A stretch of 64,000 nucleotides of DNA, from NCBI RefSeq assembly GCF_932526225.1, contig NC_064037.1:14521703-14585702 (forward strand), in the 5' to 3' direction. The position numbers were made by a program, and so were the translations under genes. Positions 25,672 to 38,300 of the stretch are shown piece after piece. Source of the DNA: Nematostella vectensis (Eukaryota > Cnidaria > Anthozoa > Actiniaria > Edwardsiidae). The notes beneath the pieces are model-generated. The model made no database searches. It saw only the letters and a list, made by a program, of their open reading frames with translations, and was not told the DNA's origin. Within the stretch, counting starts at the first letter, position 1; each line of letters begins with the position of its first letter.

Positions 25672-26634
25672 TCAACCAAGACTAGGGCTATTTATTGCAA
25701 ACCATTTACTAAGACAGCCTTTCGGGTTACCATTTGTGGCAGAAAAGCTATAAGTGTCGAGTAATGTTCCGCGCATCATGTCGATAAGACGCTTGGCTTC
25801 AGGATTTACTTGCGGGATAATCACGCAAATGTTAGGCGCACGTACTTGCCGTTCATTGCCATGTTTAGAGAGGATAGCTTCAAAAAGAGAGATCAACATG
25901 ACGGCAGCAACATCAATATAATCTGCATAAAGTGGACCGACTATATAGCCATGTTTTTTGTTGATGGCTTCTGTTGTGGCAAGGTAGCCGACAATATTAC
26001 CCGCGGTGTCTAAAGCCATCCTTGCTAAACCATTACACGAGCGAATAAAATACCTCAGGAACTCTTTGCGCTCATGTCCAAAAACTTCAGCGTCGTAATT
26101 AATAAGTGAATCATCATATAATTGATCCACCATTTGAGCGTGATATTGAGGGATTGATGCAAATCCACGATTCAGAGCTTGCAAAGCAATTTCGATTTCG
26201 ATGCCGTAGTCGTGCAGAAGCCAGAGAGGCTCAAATCCATGTTTCTTGTATTTAAGGACCATTGAATCAACAGAACATAGTGCCATGTTTTGTGGATGTG
26301 AGATCGCACTTATAGCGGCGTCGAAGAGTTGTTTTCCGTAGCCGTGTCCACGATATTCAGCATCGATGATAAACACACTTACAAAACCATAAGCGTCATT
26401 GTACTTCATAAACACAACAAAACCTATTGGTTTACCGTTCAATTCGCCCACATAGATGGCCGTTGGGTCGATCAAGAGTATTAATTCACAGGTATTGGAG
26501 GACATTCTCCACTTTTCGCGATCGATAAGACGTATAACATGACTTAATAGGTTGTTTTCATCGGGACGAACGGACCGAACTTGAAACATGGCGACGATCA
26601 AACAAATGGCTGCCCCTTGAGGTAGGTACTTCAT
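25672..26634 (-). CDS. Intronless GNAT-family N-acetyltransferase
   Basis: 320 residues from the first ATG; the start at 26589 (MFQVRSVRPDE, 305 aa) is more family-like because the preceding 15 residues are hydrophobic and unrelated to the fold. The acetyl-CoA loop RGHGYG is at residues 95-100, after the beta strands IYVGELNGKPIGFVVF and VSVFIIDAEY. A second half (about 150-310), with YDAEVFGHERKEFLRYF, matches the layout of two-domain GNATs of the holothin acyltransferase / DUF1248-like type. Substrate is unknown. No introns, unlike the mini-exon genes nearby, so it may be a retrocopy, a transferred gene or a naturally intronless host gene. It starts 230 bp beyond the Polinton end and is not part of that element. 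Confidence 0.85.
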   Translation of the reverse strand: MKYLPQGAAICLIVAMFQVRSVRPDENNLLSHVIRLIDREKWRMSSNTCELILLIDPTAIYVGELNGKPIGFVVFMKYNDAYGFVSVFIIDAEYRGHGYGKQLFDAAISAISHPQNMALCSVDSMVLKYKKHGFEPLWLLHDYGIEIEIALQALNRGFASIPQYHAQMVDQLYDDSLINYDAEVFGHERKEFLRYFIRSCNGLARMALDTAGNIVGYLATTEAINKKHGYIVGPLYADYIDVAAVMLISLFEAILSKHGNERQVRAPNICVIIPQVNPEAKRLIDMMRGTLLDTYSFSATNGNPKGCLSKWFAINSPSLG

Positions 26635-26663
26635 GTATCGTACCGTTTTATATTTTTAAGCAG

Positions 26664-26706
26664 AGAGCCAGCGCGGCCGCAGGCCGCACGCGGAGCTCCA
26701 TAGGTA
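26664..26706. repeat. GC-rich dispersed repeat, copy 1
   Basis: GCGCGGCCGCAGGCCGC followed by a CCATAGGTATAG tail recurs at 43341-43380, and its tail resembles CCTATGGGGCTCCGCGC near 60249. Likely part of an uncharacterised interspersed repeat family. Confidence 0.5.
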
Positions 26707-27429
26707 TAGTCAGTCAGTCAGTAGATCTATTTTTTAACACGCTGGCCACAACAACAGATTGTATATACCGCTGATTTCCATGTGGGGCGTAGGATTCACA
26801 ATACAATAGATTACGAAAGTGCGATAGATTACAATATGAAAAAGACAATACGATTAGATAATATAACTAGACGCTGCATAACTCGGGCTAAAAAAGTAAT
26901 CACCGAAAAATGCAGTCTGCATTTTGTAATTGTTTTTTTTTCTACATCCCTACTCAGTGTGAATTTACTGTGTTTAATCCTGTGTTTGAGAATTTTGTAA
27001 ACGTGGGGTAAACCACAGTGAGCACAAATTGTTCTGCTAGAATTTACTGTAGAGGGTCCTGGATTTTTCTCCAAATCTCTACTTAAAGTAAACTTAATAT
27101 TACTAATTTTATGTTTGAGAATTTATAGTCTAAGTATCAGATATCGGGCAGAATGGCTATTGTTTTCTGGACATCATTAAAAATGGCGCCTAGTTCTCAT
27201 AAAATTTTCATGACTTCCTAGTTTGAATGTGATTGGTTAAGCTTAATGACTGCTTTAAGATTTGAGCTCCCATAGGTCGTCAAACATTAACGACCTTATG
27301 ACTAGGTGTCTAGCGGCAAGTTTAAAATATGTTGTGCTGATGCAAATGCTAGTGCATCGTTGAAGTTGTAATAACACAATAGAATAAAAAAGAGACAAGT
27401 TCTGTATCAAGCTATCACTAATTCACAGC
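26707..27429. other. No gene seen
   Basis: AT-rich sequence with a short imperfect tandem similarity (TGTGTTTAATCCTGTGTTTGAGAATTT near 26960 and TTACTAATTTTATGTTTGAGAATTT near 27100). No convincing coding or RNA gene. Confidence 0.5.
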
Positions 27430-27800
27430 AAGAAAGTCGAGTATTCTCAGATATACTCCAGAGGGCAGATTTAAGTAAGGTCAAAATCTTCCTCTGTCTT
27501 CCTTACGTCTTCCTCTTAGGGGTAAATATTCCCGTGTCTTCCCTAATTATTCTCCGAATATACTCAAGACTATAAATTTCAACAAGTAATGCCCTAATAT
27601 ACACCGTGGAAGACAAGGTGCATACTAAGTGTCTACCTCATGTCTTTCCCAAATAATCCACGGGTGTAAACTCGTGTTTTACACAAGTCTTCCCCGATGG
27701 TAAGACATGCAGTCGACTCCGCGTCTACTCGAATATTCTACAGTGTAAGATCTGGAATATTCCCCATGTCTTACACGCATATTCGCATGTCTTCATAACC
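27430..27800. repeat. GTCTTCC / GAATATTC motif-dense region
   Basis: Many GTCTTCC, TCTTACAC and (G)AATATTC words are spread irregularly through this stretch, on both strands. The same words recur at 28850-29400. No reading frame fits. Could be the remains of a satellite or of transposon ends. Confidence 0.4.
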
Positions 27801-28540
27801 CCCCTTTGGTAACCCCCCTTCTGTTCGTATTCGCATGTCTGTCTCTGATTGTAAATGTGCTTTCGCGTGTCCGTGTATTAACACACCCCTCTGTAACAGA
27901 CGCGAAATAACAAATATACTATTATAACCGCGCTGATACGAACTTGTTTTAACACAGGTTTTACAATTCTTTCGGACCCTGAAAAACCAAATACCATGGA
28001 CTAGAAATAGCTGTTTAGAGATTATAACAAGCAAAGTGCCAAATGTATATGCCTTTTATTTGAAAGCGATGATATCGATGTACTCAAAATATTTTGATAG
28101 ATCAAAATTGCATGCAAGCGCCGTCGAACTTGAATGTTAGACCACTCTTCTATATGTAAATACTAAAAAGTTTATGTTTTACCAAAACTGGTGCTTTTAA
28201 TGAAATGCCAAATTCGGCAATCTATATTGTTGTAACTGTGGTTTCTGGCTTTTTAGGATTTGATGGATTACAAATATTAGCGCAACAAGTCTTGGTTTGA
28301 ATTTCATAAACAAATTATAAACCATCGAACCTGCGTCACCTTAAAACACAATAAATATGTTCTTTTGATAAAATTCTAATAGAATGGTTCATAAACCACT
28401 GGAAAACTCTTTAGCGTATTCATCACTAATACACCCCAAATTCATTGTTCCCTTTTGTTCTGGCTTGACTACATACTACACTCTAAATATTACAATTTGT
28501 TGCACATGTTTATAAATTTTTATTTTTTTAATAAATCAGT

Positions 28541-28780
28541 TTGTTATTGAACTTGGTACTGATACTTAGTACTGCCTCACTAAGTGCTGATTTTTTATGT
28601 AACGCGAAATTAGCTATAGAACGTATTTATGTTTTTATCACTGGCTTAGCAACCCATCTACTACTAACTATGTAAGCATGTTATGGGATTTGTTATTCTG
28701 AAGACTGTATTCACTTGTATTTTACATTTCACTGACTTACATGTAACAAAAATTGTTAATAAACTATTTTTAACATGAAT
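28541..28780. repeat. Dispersed repeat, member 1
   Basis: The stretch with TAGCTATAGAACGTATTTATG and GCTTAGCAACC(C/T)ATCTACTAC, then ACTTGTATTTTACATTTCACTGA, occurs in reverse orientation at 53840-54060. It is a diverged interspersed element without visible coding sequence. Confidence 0.6.
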
Positions 28781-28859
28781 ATTATGTCCAAAGTTTTACT
28801 GTCTCCAAACGCAAATGATTACCACGTTTGCCCGACGGACACGAGTTTGCGCCAGCGAA

Positions 28860-29290
28860 TTCGACGAAAGACGCGGCGAACACTCGAGTAAGCGCAAATA
28901 ATCACCTATAGGAAAACCTAGGAAATATTTAGATATGCACATATAATCACCTTGTATGTAATGCGGAAGACAATCGCTTACGAAAGCGAATACTAGCGTA
29001 CGGAATATTTAGGTATGCACGGAATATTTAGGTATGCACGTAGAATCTCCTTGTCTGCACTGCGGAAGACACGCGCTTACGCTAGCGAATCTAGCGTAAG
29101 ACGCGGCGAATACTCGAGTAAGCGCAGATAATCACCTATAGGAAAACCTAAGGAATATTTAGGTATGCACATATAATCACCCTGTCTGCACTGCGGAACA
29201 CACGCGCTTACGCTAGCGAATACTAGCGGAAGACACGGCGAATACTTTAGTAAACGCCTAATAATCATAGGTAGGAAGACTTGAGGGCGT
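28860..29290. repeat. Complex tandem repeat (about 130 and 230 bp periods)
   Basis: Blocks of GCGAATACTCGAGTAAGCGC, ATCACCTATAGGAAAACCTA, GGAATATTTAGGTATGCAC and CGCGCTTACGCTAGCG are repeated in order. The ATCACCTATAGG block is at 28901 and 29131. One short sub-unit (CGGAATATTTAGGTATGCA) is doubled near 29000. Confidence 0.75.
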
Positions 29291-29456
29291 TATCGCTCCC
29301 TTCTACCCGTGTAAGACACGGAATATTCTCTCAGGGAAGACGCGCGCAGACAAATGGAATATTCCACGTTTGCCCCGGATATTCCACATGTCTGCGCTAG
29401 GTGCAAACTCGACTTTTTTGGCCGTGATTTTACCCGCGCTATACAAATCGCATATC

Positions 29457-29975
29457 TTTCAGGGACCGTTTTGGTATAAGTTACGTCGAAGTTCTGCTAT
29501 TTCGGGGGGGGGGGGGGGGGGGGGGGAAAGGCGATCAAGTCGTGTTTTGAATTCGTCAGTTTCTGCTTTCTTATAAACACCGAAGTGTGAATCGGAACAA
29601 AATTATAGCTGTTCGTACCTACTCCACTGAAAACGCACAAAAATAAATACAAAATACTTAGTCTACGCATTCCAGGAATCATTTTGGTATAAGTTATTTT
29701 GGAGATCGTAATGTATTTGGGAAATAAAGGCGAGAGTCGTGTTTTGAATTCGTCTGTTTCTGCTTTCTTGTTAAACACCGAAGTGTGAATCGGAATAAAA
29801 CTATAGCTGATCGTACCTACGCCACTAGAAACGCACAAAAATAAAAACAAAATACTTAGTCTACACATTCCAGGGATCATTTTGGTGTAAGTTACGTCGG
29901 GGTTCGTAATGTATCACCGGGGATATATAGGGGAAATATGCGCGAGAGTCGTGTTTTGAATCCCTGTTATTTTTG
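29457..29975. repeat. Tandem duplication, about 200-bp unit, 2.5 copies
   Basis: Units begin near 29457, 29669 and 29867 with TTCCAGGGATCATTTTGGTATAAG-like sequence (given here as the merged pattern of the three). Each contains CGTGTTTTGAATTCGTC and ACACCGAAGTGTGAATCGG. The first carries a 23-base G run (29504-29526), suggesting a slippage expansion. Confidence 0.85.
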
Positions 29976-30744
29976 CTTTGTTAAATATCTCAAAGCACCT
30001 CATCTTAGAGCACCCTTCAGTCTTCTACGTTCTCTCTTTTACAGAAAAAAAGGTTGTTTTTCCTTCTTTAAAGAATAGAAACAAGACGAAATACATCAAA
30101 ACCCGCCTCATACAAATTATCCTGACAAATACCTAAGACTGATATATCACGTTTTAAATTTAGCGCGGTCTTTGCATGGTTGACTGCCGGATCCCAAGGG
30201 AGTGTAGTCCAGACCTGGGACTCTCTTTGCGCTCGACATTCTGGCTCGCGTGAAAGAGGGTTCAGTATTTATTGCAAGATAAAAATAAGAAATAAAATAA
30301 AAAGGAAGGTGAAACATTTCAACACTATTTTGATTTATAGTTGGCTTAAACTTTTTATTTTGCAATTAATATAACCTGAAAACTTTTAAAAACAGGTGAT
30401 ACCATTGTGAGGTAATGTTACTAAGAATAGTGGTCATATAACTCATGGTCTTTTTATGACTATCATAATAAACAAGTTGTGATGAGAAATCTTTTGAAAG
30501 TCATATAGCCCTAATCTAGAATGATCATTTGAACAACATTGTCAAATAAAAAATAGACGATTTGTTTAAATTAGTGAAACAACTGATTAATACTCAAATG
30601 TCTATTTTTTTCTCAACTTTTAAGCAAACCATAATTATGTAAAAAGCTCCTCCATGACAAAAATACACTAAGAAAAATAGCTTGGCTAACAGGCCAAATT
30701 GCTTTCATACACCCCCTACCACTTCATATGTGTGATTTGATTTA
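29976..30744. other. No gene seen
   Basis: AT-rich, with no repeat structure strong enough to name and no supported coding sequence. Confidence 0.5.
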
Positions 30745-31127
30745 TGATTTATTCTATTTCCACCAGTTATACTGGTGCGGAAGGCACAACAGAGCTAGGC
30801 TCCAATTCAAGTACCCCCTTGAGTGTATTGTTAGTAAGCATTGTAAGCACTGTCACTGGGGGTGGTCACTGCCAGAGGGTTTATTGCGTCCCCAGTGGTT
30901 CTTTTACGTCCCTTCGGTTCAGGTTAATGTAGTGCAGCTTGAAGAGACGGGACCTCCGGTTTAGTGTCCTTATCCGAGAAGACTGGAAACACGGGAGAAT
31001 AACTTCAACTCACTTGTGACACAAATTCGAACCAAGGCAGGAACCCGGAAAAATCCCCAGTTTGAGCCAGGATTCGAACCTTGGCCACAGCGGTGAGAGG
31101 CCGACGCGCTAACACACTCGGCCACCC
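30745..31127 (-). mobile_element. tRNA-derived SINE
   Basis: On the minus strand the head reads as a type II tRNA: box A TGGCCGAGTGTG (31113-31124) followed by TTAGCGCG, and a perfect box B GGTTCGAATCC (31070-31080). About 300 bp of unrelated body follow, with CGGATAAGGACACTAAACC and CACTGGGGACG. The tRNA part is too altered to be a working tRNA gene. RNA polymerase III promoter elements appear intact. Confidence 0.75.
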
Positions 31128-31439
31128 ATTTGATGTGTCAATCAAATGTGATCAGAAACCTTGAGACTTGGTCCGTAGACCTTTTTTTTTCTTTGTTTAT
31201 TTTTTTTTTGGTTCAATTTTTTGCCAAAAACCTGGTGATTTTACGTTAAAACCGGGAGACCTGGAGAGTTGACAGGTATGCTACTGACCTGGTTAAAACA
31301 GACTGGGGACTTTTAAAATTCCTGGTGGATTTTTGGCTTCCCCGTTACCTTCTAAGTTTTCAGACTCTCCATGGCAGAGTTTTCCCTCATACAATTTCAC
31401 TCTGACCTGATGGCATGGGAGACCCCCCTCTATATCTAA

Positions 31440-32042
31440 AAAAAATCTTGGAAATTAACGTCCGGGTTGACGAGCTTGTCGGCAAAATTGCTGGGATAAA
31501 AGCTAGCCTCGAGTTTTCTCAAAAAGATATAAACTAATTAAAGCCGTCAAAGCTTGAGACAGCAGAAGACGGTATTGGCCGGGTAAAAAACTCCCTGGAA
31601 TATTTCGAGAACCAGTCCCGCCGAAATAATATCCAGGTTTCAGGAATAGAGGAGTCCGAAGGCGAAACATGGTATGACGCAGAGGTAAAGGTAAAAGAGG
31701 CCATCAAAACCAAATTTGGTTTTGAAAACGTGGAAATAGAACGAGCTCACAGGGTTGAGAGCAGAAAGAAAGCCCGTGGAGACGAGCAGACAAAGCCAAG
31801 GACCATCGTTTGCAAGCTCCGTGATTGGAAACAACGCGAGGCCGTGATACGGGAGGCGAGGAAAGTCAAGCCTGAAGGCCTGTACATAGCGGGAAGACCT
31901 GGCGAGGGCTACTCTGATGAAACGTGAAGGCCAAATCCCCAAGATGAAGGGAGCAAGGAAAGCGGGCAAGTTGGCATATTTTGTCTTGGATCGCTTGGTT
32001 ATAAAAGAAAGGAAGAACGCTGAATCTCCAGCCGGCGAATAG
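31440..32042 (+). pseudogene. LINE ORF1-like (transposase_22-type) remnant
   Basis: Frames over this stretch give QSRRNNIQVSGIEESEGE, then EIERAHRVESRKKARGD and PRTIVCKLRDWKQREAVI, the pattern of the RNA-binding ORF1 protein of L1-type retrotransposons common in invertebrate genomes. The longest single frame (31730-31927) stops early, and the rest needs frame changes, so it is broken. No ORF2 is visible next to it. Confidence 0.7.
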
Positions 32043-32179
32043 TGAGCTAAGTAGCAGCACTTGTAGTTTCATTCCTCTTTGCGAGGTTTTGCCTTTTTGT
32101 CATCTTACAGATGAGGATCTTCAACTAGCGCTCTATGAGCAACAAAATGGTTCAATTAAATTTGATCCGGACAGATTGG

Positions 32180-33960
32180 CTTGACTAAAATTTAACCCAA
32201 TACTTTCTGAAAGTACCAATCGATTAAGCCTAAATGATAATGATCCCGATCCCTTCAACTGCGATTATCTGTGGTTCTTTAGCACTCAATACTGCTTCCA
32301 TCCTGGATTCTGTGGGACCAATCCCCTTGCTAGACAAGACATAGCCCATAAATGTCAGTTCTGAGATCCTGAAAACACACTTCTCCTTATCCAGATTAAA
32401 CCCTTGTTCTCCAGCAGATCAAGAGTCTTCTGTAGCTTTGCATCATGTTCCTCCAAAGTGCGATTATGTCGTCGTGAATATTGAAGGCTCGCAGCTTGAC
32501 AATACTTGCTGCACGATGTGCTGGTAGAGTTCTGGTGCAGACGATATGCCAAATATGAGCCGCTTGTGCTTTAAGAGACCTTCGTGTCAGAAATGTGGTG
32601 ATAATCCTAGACTGCTCATCCGATTCAATCTGATTGAAGCCCCACTTGAAGTCTAGTTTGCTGAATGTAATGTACTCCCATTTGAGTTGTACAGAATAGC
32701 ATCCACAGTGGTTATCGGGTGCCGTTCCCGTACCACAGCCTCATTAGCCATTCTCATGTCAACACATAGTCTTATTTCTCCATGGTCTGGGTATTATAAC
32801 TGGGCTAGCCCAAGATGTAGGCCCTGACACTTCTCAATGATGTCAAGGTTCTTGAGCTCCTCAAGCTTCTGGTTTACCTTGCCTCCTAACCCGAAAGGTA
32901 TGGGTCGTGCTTTCTTCGCAAAAAGTCTTACAGACTAGTCAACATGTATCTTAGCTTGGATTTTTTTTAATTTTCCCACTCCAGTAAAACACTACTTGTA
33001 TTCTTCGAACAGTTCATCCTCTTAAACCGTATTCACTTGCATCCGCAGATTTCCTAGCATTTCACTGGTCTGTCTACTCAGTATAGGTCTTGCCAAGGCG
33101 TTCTGTCAATAACATTGCATTTAGATTCAGAATCCACCAGTACTCCCTCTAGTTCTACGCCTCCCAGCTCCGTATCAATGGCTACGCACCCTTGTTCTTA
33201 TGTGACTGCAAACGCATACTCGTCACTCTCTCCGGTAAGCTGGTGTACGGTTCCTTTCTTTTGCTTAAAGTTCTTGCTATTTTGCTCTTTGCTTTTGCAA
33301 ACTCTGGAAAAATGACCAATTTTGCCGCATTTATTACACATCCAGCATCTGGCTTCACACTCTGGGTCTTTACTCAAGTGTCCTTCCAATGCCACAGCGA
33401 TGGCAGTGTTTGCATTTTCCTTTCTCCTTTTCCTCTCTTCCTCTTAAAGAGTTGACTTTCCCTGCTGTCTTGAAGCTGTTATGCTATAGATTTCGCTTAA
33501 CTTTCTGCAGCTTCCATTGCTCTAGCAAGCTCTTGAGCGCGTTTCAGCGTCAGCGCTTCCCAGGATTAGAGAAATTTCTTCCGTAAGTCGTGTGACTTGC
33601 ACTTGTCGATGAATTGATCTCTTATGTGTTCCGTTTTTTTGTCACCGAAATCACAATTATCCGCAATTTGGGACAGTCTCGTGACAAACTGGTCTACCGT
33701 TTCGCGTTCCTTATGTTTCCTTTGTCTGAAACAATGTCTCTCGTAAGGCACGTTGATTTGCGGGCTAAAGTAGCTGTCGAGTATTCTAATATCACTTGTC
33801 TCCGGTTGGCGCCTTTTCTAATGGGTCGGTTAGCGTTAAAAATATCTCTTGCACGTCTATTCGTGCACAAAGTAGTAACAATGCTTTCTTTTTCGATTCT
33901 TTCGTGATATCTTTTCCCTCCAAATAGTATTAATTGCTGTCGAAGGCCGAAATACTACCA
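32180..33960 (-). pseudogene. Degenerate Ty3/Gypsy-type retroelement
   Basis: On the minus strand, in the order expected of Gypsy elements: a Gag-like part (33566-33751, RETVDQFVTRLSQIADNCDF), a CCHC zinc knuckle (CNKCGKIGHFSRVC, near 33310-33340), then protease and reverse transcriptase fragments in several frames (NIHDDII and LEEHDAKLQKTLDLLENKGL near 32400-32490). Many frameshifts and stops; no long terminal repeats identified. The Gag end abuts the start of duplication copy 2 at 33974, so the element may mark or have mediated the breakpoint. Confidence 0.7.
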
Positions 33961-35276
33961 AGCTCAAGGTTCATCACTCTCGGATTCTCCCCTGCTTTTT
34001 CCTCAGATATTTCTTTAGCCTTTCTCCGGGTTTCTTTATAAAGAATCCCATCACTTTTCGCCAATTATAGCATTTGTAAGCACAACTGTTTATAACATGC
34101 CTCGACCACCTGCTACAACGAACGAACATCCTATAATATACTCCTAACACAGGGAGACCAGTCACAACACAGTAGCCCGGACACTACAGATGCAACGAAT
34201 GGCACCAATCCCTGAGCTTGCTTTTTTGCAAACATTTTCAATATGACTTTCAAAAGATACTTTGTTATCAATTTACACCCCTAAACATTTTTGAGATTCC
34301 ACGCGGCAAATCTCTATGTAAATGGTTGCCAAAGGATCAAATTTGTTATTAATGTTGTAGTTTTTTGGATGAGAGAGCCAATCACAAATATTTTTTTTCA
34401 AATCGGTATTTAAGTTATTTTCCAAACCCATCGAGTCATACGACGATGTATATTATTTGGAAGATCGTTAATATATACAGTGGAACCTCTATACAACGGA
34501 CCTGTATTGAGCGGACACCCTCTATTTAGCGGACAGCATTCAAAGTCCCGATATTTTTTGCCACTTAATTTCAGTAAATCATACCTCCATTAAGCGAACA
34601 CCTCTATAACGCGGACGCGGACACATTTCACGGTCCTACATATCAATCAATCTTGCTTCGAAAACTCTCGTTTACATAATATTACATTGCATACCATATT
34701 TGGTAGTGCGCATCAATCATTGTTTACGTCGAGAATTTTCACATAAACTTGCAGGGATTCATGTTTACTGCGATTTTGTGGGCCGCCATTTTGAAACAGG
34801 CCCAGGCCTTAGCGTTTTTAGAACTTCACAGATATCCCGCGCGCTCACCCCAGGCTCTAAGACCATTTAAAAAAGCGACTTCAAAGTGAATGACATGCAT
34901 TTAAATCAATAGGAATTTGAAACTTACTAACGCATGGTTGCATTTTAAGGCATATTCATTAGTGAACACGGGAACGAAATGCACGGCTATCGTAGAGACA
35001 CTGCAAGGTCGCGCAAAGGCTATAGGGAAAAATAATTTTGAGCAAAGGATCTTGGGAACGCTTTTTCAAGCTGCCTCTGTGACGCTTTTAGCATAGATAA
35101 CAATTCTAATATCACGAAATATTTGGAATAAAGTTTCCATTTTTACATGACATTCGTTAGACTGTTTTCAAAATCTCTGCGAAAATAACCTGTTCTAATT
35201 GGTTTTCTTAATTCATGCGCGTAATGCGTCATCAATTGTAATTAACGCTAATGCGCTGTCAAAACGCCCCGAGGAG

Positions 35277-35283
35277 TATATAA
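35277..35283 (+). promoter_or_regulatory. TATA box of acidic-repeat gene copy 2
   Basis: TATATAA, about 30 bp before the ATG at 35314; counterpart of 1462-1467. Confidence 0.45.
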
Positions 35284-35313
35284 CTTCTTTGACGTGACAA
35301 CTTTAGTTAAGAA

Positions 35314-38300
35314 ATGTCACATCACGGTAAGTAGTACAAACGTTTGTATCCAGGGTATCGAGAAGAAGCTCGAAATTATTCAAAAGTACTCTGTCAATCA
35401 ACTATATATACGATGTTGAAGAAATTACACGCGCGAGCACATGTTCACGTAATGTTTTTTTTTTTTTACAAGAAAAAAAAAGATGGAGCACTATAAAATT
35501 GTATAACGAAAATATGCGGGCGAGAGAAATATCTCTTGAACTCAGTGACTTCGCTTAGCCGGGGCACGTCTCGGCCTAAGAAAAAATTGTCCATGGCGAC
35601 ATATTTATAGTTTGAATTTTTGGTCATGTGGAAATTCGCACGCGCGAAAGTGAAAGTAATCACGACTTAAAGGGAGGGTTTATAATAAAAATACAAAAAG
35701 TGACTTATTCATCATGTTATCTTTTTAGAAGATTTAGCGATTGAAGTTGGAATGGAAACGGTAAGTCTCTTTTGTGGTCTTGTCATTGTTATTCTTATCC
35801 GACGATTCAATGGATCCATATATTGATGACTCTTAAGATCAAATAAAATCATTACAAAAAAATAATATAAATTATTAAAACAGGTTGAAGACATGCAGCT
35901 TATACTTATGGTTCGCGCGGGTAATTTTTTTTAAACAATTCTTTCAAATTGAAACCCGTTTAGTAGCCCCTTCAAAGCGTGCGATCGATCTGATTTTTGG
36001 CGAACATAAGCACCAATGCTTTTATTTTGCAAATCCTGAAATCAAAATTAGTTTTGAAGGTTTGGTATAAAATCTAAAAAAAATGTAGTTGCAAACCGCT
36101 CCATTTTGCGTATATGAGGTCAGTGCTACTTGATGTCTTATATGACAAGCGGACAACAGAATCGGAAGAATAAGTTAAAAATCGACACTCGATTTTTTTT
36201 GATTCGGTGGTCTGACCCGCGCCTGATTTGTCAACTTTGACCGGAAGTTTTGTTTTATTTTACAGACCGAGAAGGGAGTTGTGTGGTAAGTAGAACTGTT
36301 AGTGTACATATATTTTTAGTAACAGCTCTTTACAAGTCGTCTGATTCACCTTAATGGAGCAAAGTATTAGTTTGTCCCTAAACCAAAAATTACTCCTTAG
36401 TTTCAAGCCTTTATTGCGTAACCTTAGTGAAACTTAGAATACATGAGATTACAAAAGGTAGAACATTTTAGTAACGACGTTAAAGTGCATCTGAAGGAAT
36501 AAAACCGATAAAAACGGCTTAATCATAGATATCTAATATCTCCTATGCTAGAAGAATCTTTACTACAAAAAATCCCCGATTTTTTTACAGCCCTTTGAAT
36601 ATACCAGTCTGTATAACACCTTTGTCGCTAATTGACAAACGTATTGCGGGCGCGTAGCGCGAAAATCAAACTTGTCAGCTCGCGCGCAGTCTGCATCTTC
36701 ATTCACGAAAATTAGCGCTTCTCCCTGTGCATCAACAAGCTCTGCCGATTGAAAAAGCAATGCCAGTGACATCGAGACAGGGAAAGCGACTCAACAACAA
36801 TACAGCAAAGTATTTTTGCCATACCAAGACGAGGCATTAGCGGACAAATGTCGAATTATCGAAAAATACAGAAAGCGAAAAGGGAACTGGAGGAGAAGCT
36901 TGTCAGCCGTCTAAATGGTTTGACAACAGTAGAATCTAAAACGGTGTATATACGACCCTGAAATAAAATTAAACGATTTACCTGTTCGCTGTTTTAGTCA
37001 ATCGTCTTTTTCTGACTTGACATGAGTATTTTGTAATGTAAGATTTACTTACAAAAAATGAAAATTTATAAGCAAATCTTATATCGCGAAAAAATGTGGG
37101 TCCTTTAGCTTTTCACCTAGGTTTTGAGGATCGTATATCATTGAAATTATGATTATGGGAAATCGGGGAGTTTTGGTAAAAAAAGATTTTTCCATCATAT
37201 TAGAAATTAGATGTCGATGGATGAACCGTTTTGGAGGATATTGCTTTTATTCCTTCAGATGCACTTTAATATATCATCAGATAAGGTTTCAGCGGGTTCA
37301 CTTGCAGTGCGCTCTTTGGCGGGTGCACAACAAAGGGTGAGGGGTGCTGTCCATCATAGTTAACAAAGGAACTTGTCATTTGGATCAGTGTTCGGTTTTG
37401 AGTTCTCCTTAAAGGAGAAATCTGATTTTGAAATAAGAGATCTAGCTGTTAAAAAGGTCCTTATCCATTGAATCAATCCAATGTTATCAACTAAGTCAAA
37501 GCTTTGTGAAATATGAAAAGAAAAGAAAGAAAAGTTGAACTCCTTTATCTAAGGATTCTTAGCAAGTATTTTTAAGTTGTCTTCAAAGACAATTTTCGGA
37601 CCTTGATAGGAACGAGCCACCGGATGACTTGCCACACGAGGAATGTAAATCGGACGAGAACGAGGGAAAAGAGAACGACAAGTACGATCTAAACCTGAAG
37701 AAGGACGATGACAAGGCAGATCTGAACCTGAAGAAGGACGATGACAAGGCAGATCTGAACCTGAAGAAGGACGATGACAAGGCAGATCTGAACCTGAAGA
37801 AGGACGATGACAAGGCAGATCTGAACCTGAAGAAGGACGATGACAAGGCAGATCTGAACCTGAAGAAGGACGATGACAAGGCAGATCTGAACCTGAAGAA
37901 GGACGATGACAAGGCAGATCTGAACCTGAAGAAGGACGATGGCAAGGCAGATCTGAACCTGAAGAAGGACGATGACAAGGCAGATCTGAACCTGAAGAAG
38001 GACGATGACAAGGCAGATCTGAACCTGAAGAAGGACGATGACAAGGCAGATCTGAACCTGAAGAAGGACGATGACAAGGCAGATCTGAACCTGAAGAAGG
38101 ACGATGACAAGGCAGATCTGAACCTGAAGAAGGACGAGGACAAGGCAGATCTGAACCTGAAGAAGGACGATGACAAGGCAGATCTGAACCTGAAGAAGGA
38201 CGATGACAAGGCAGATCTGAACCTGAAGAAGGACGATGACAAGGCAGATCTGAACCTGAAGAAGGACGATGACAAGGCAGATCTGAACCTGAAGAAGGAC

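Noticed and set aside
31060-31127. Functional tRNA gene
   Set aside because: Boxes A and B are present, but the acceptor and anticodon stems do not close and a SINE body is attached.
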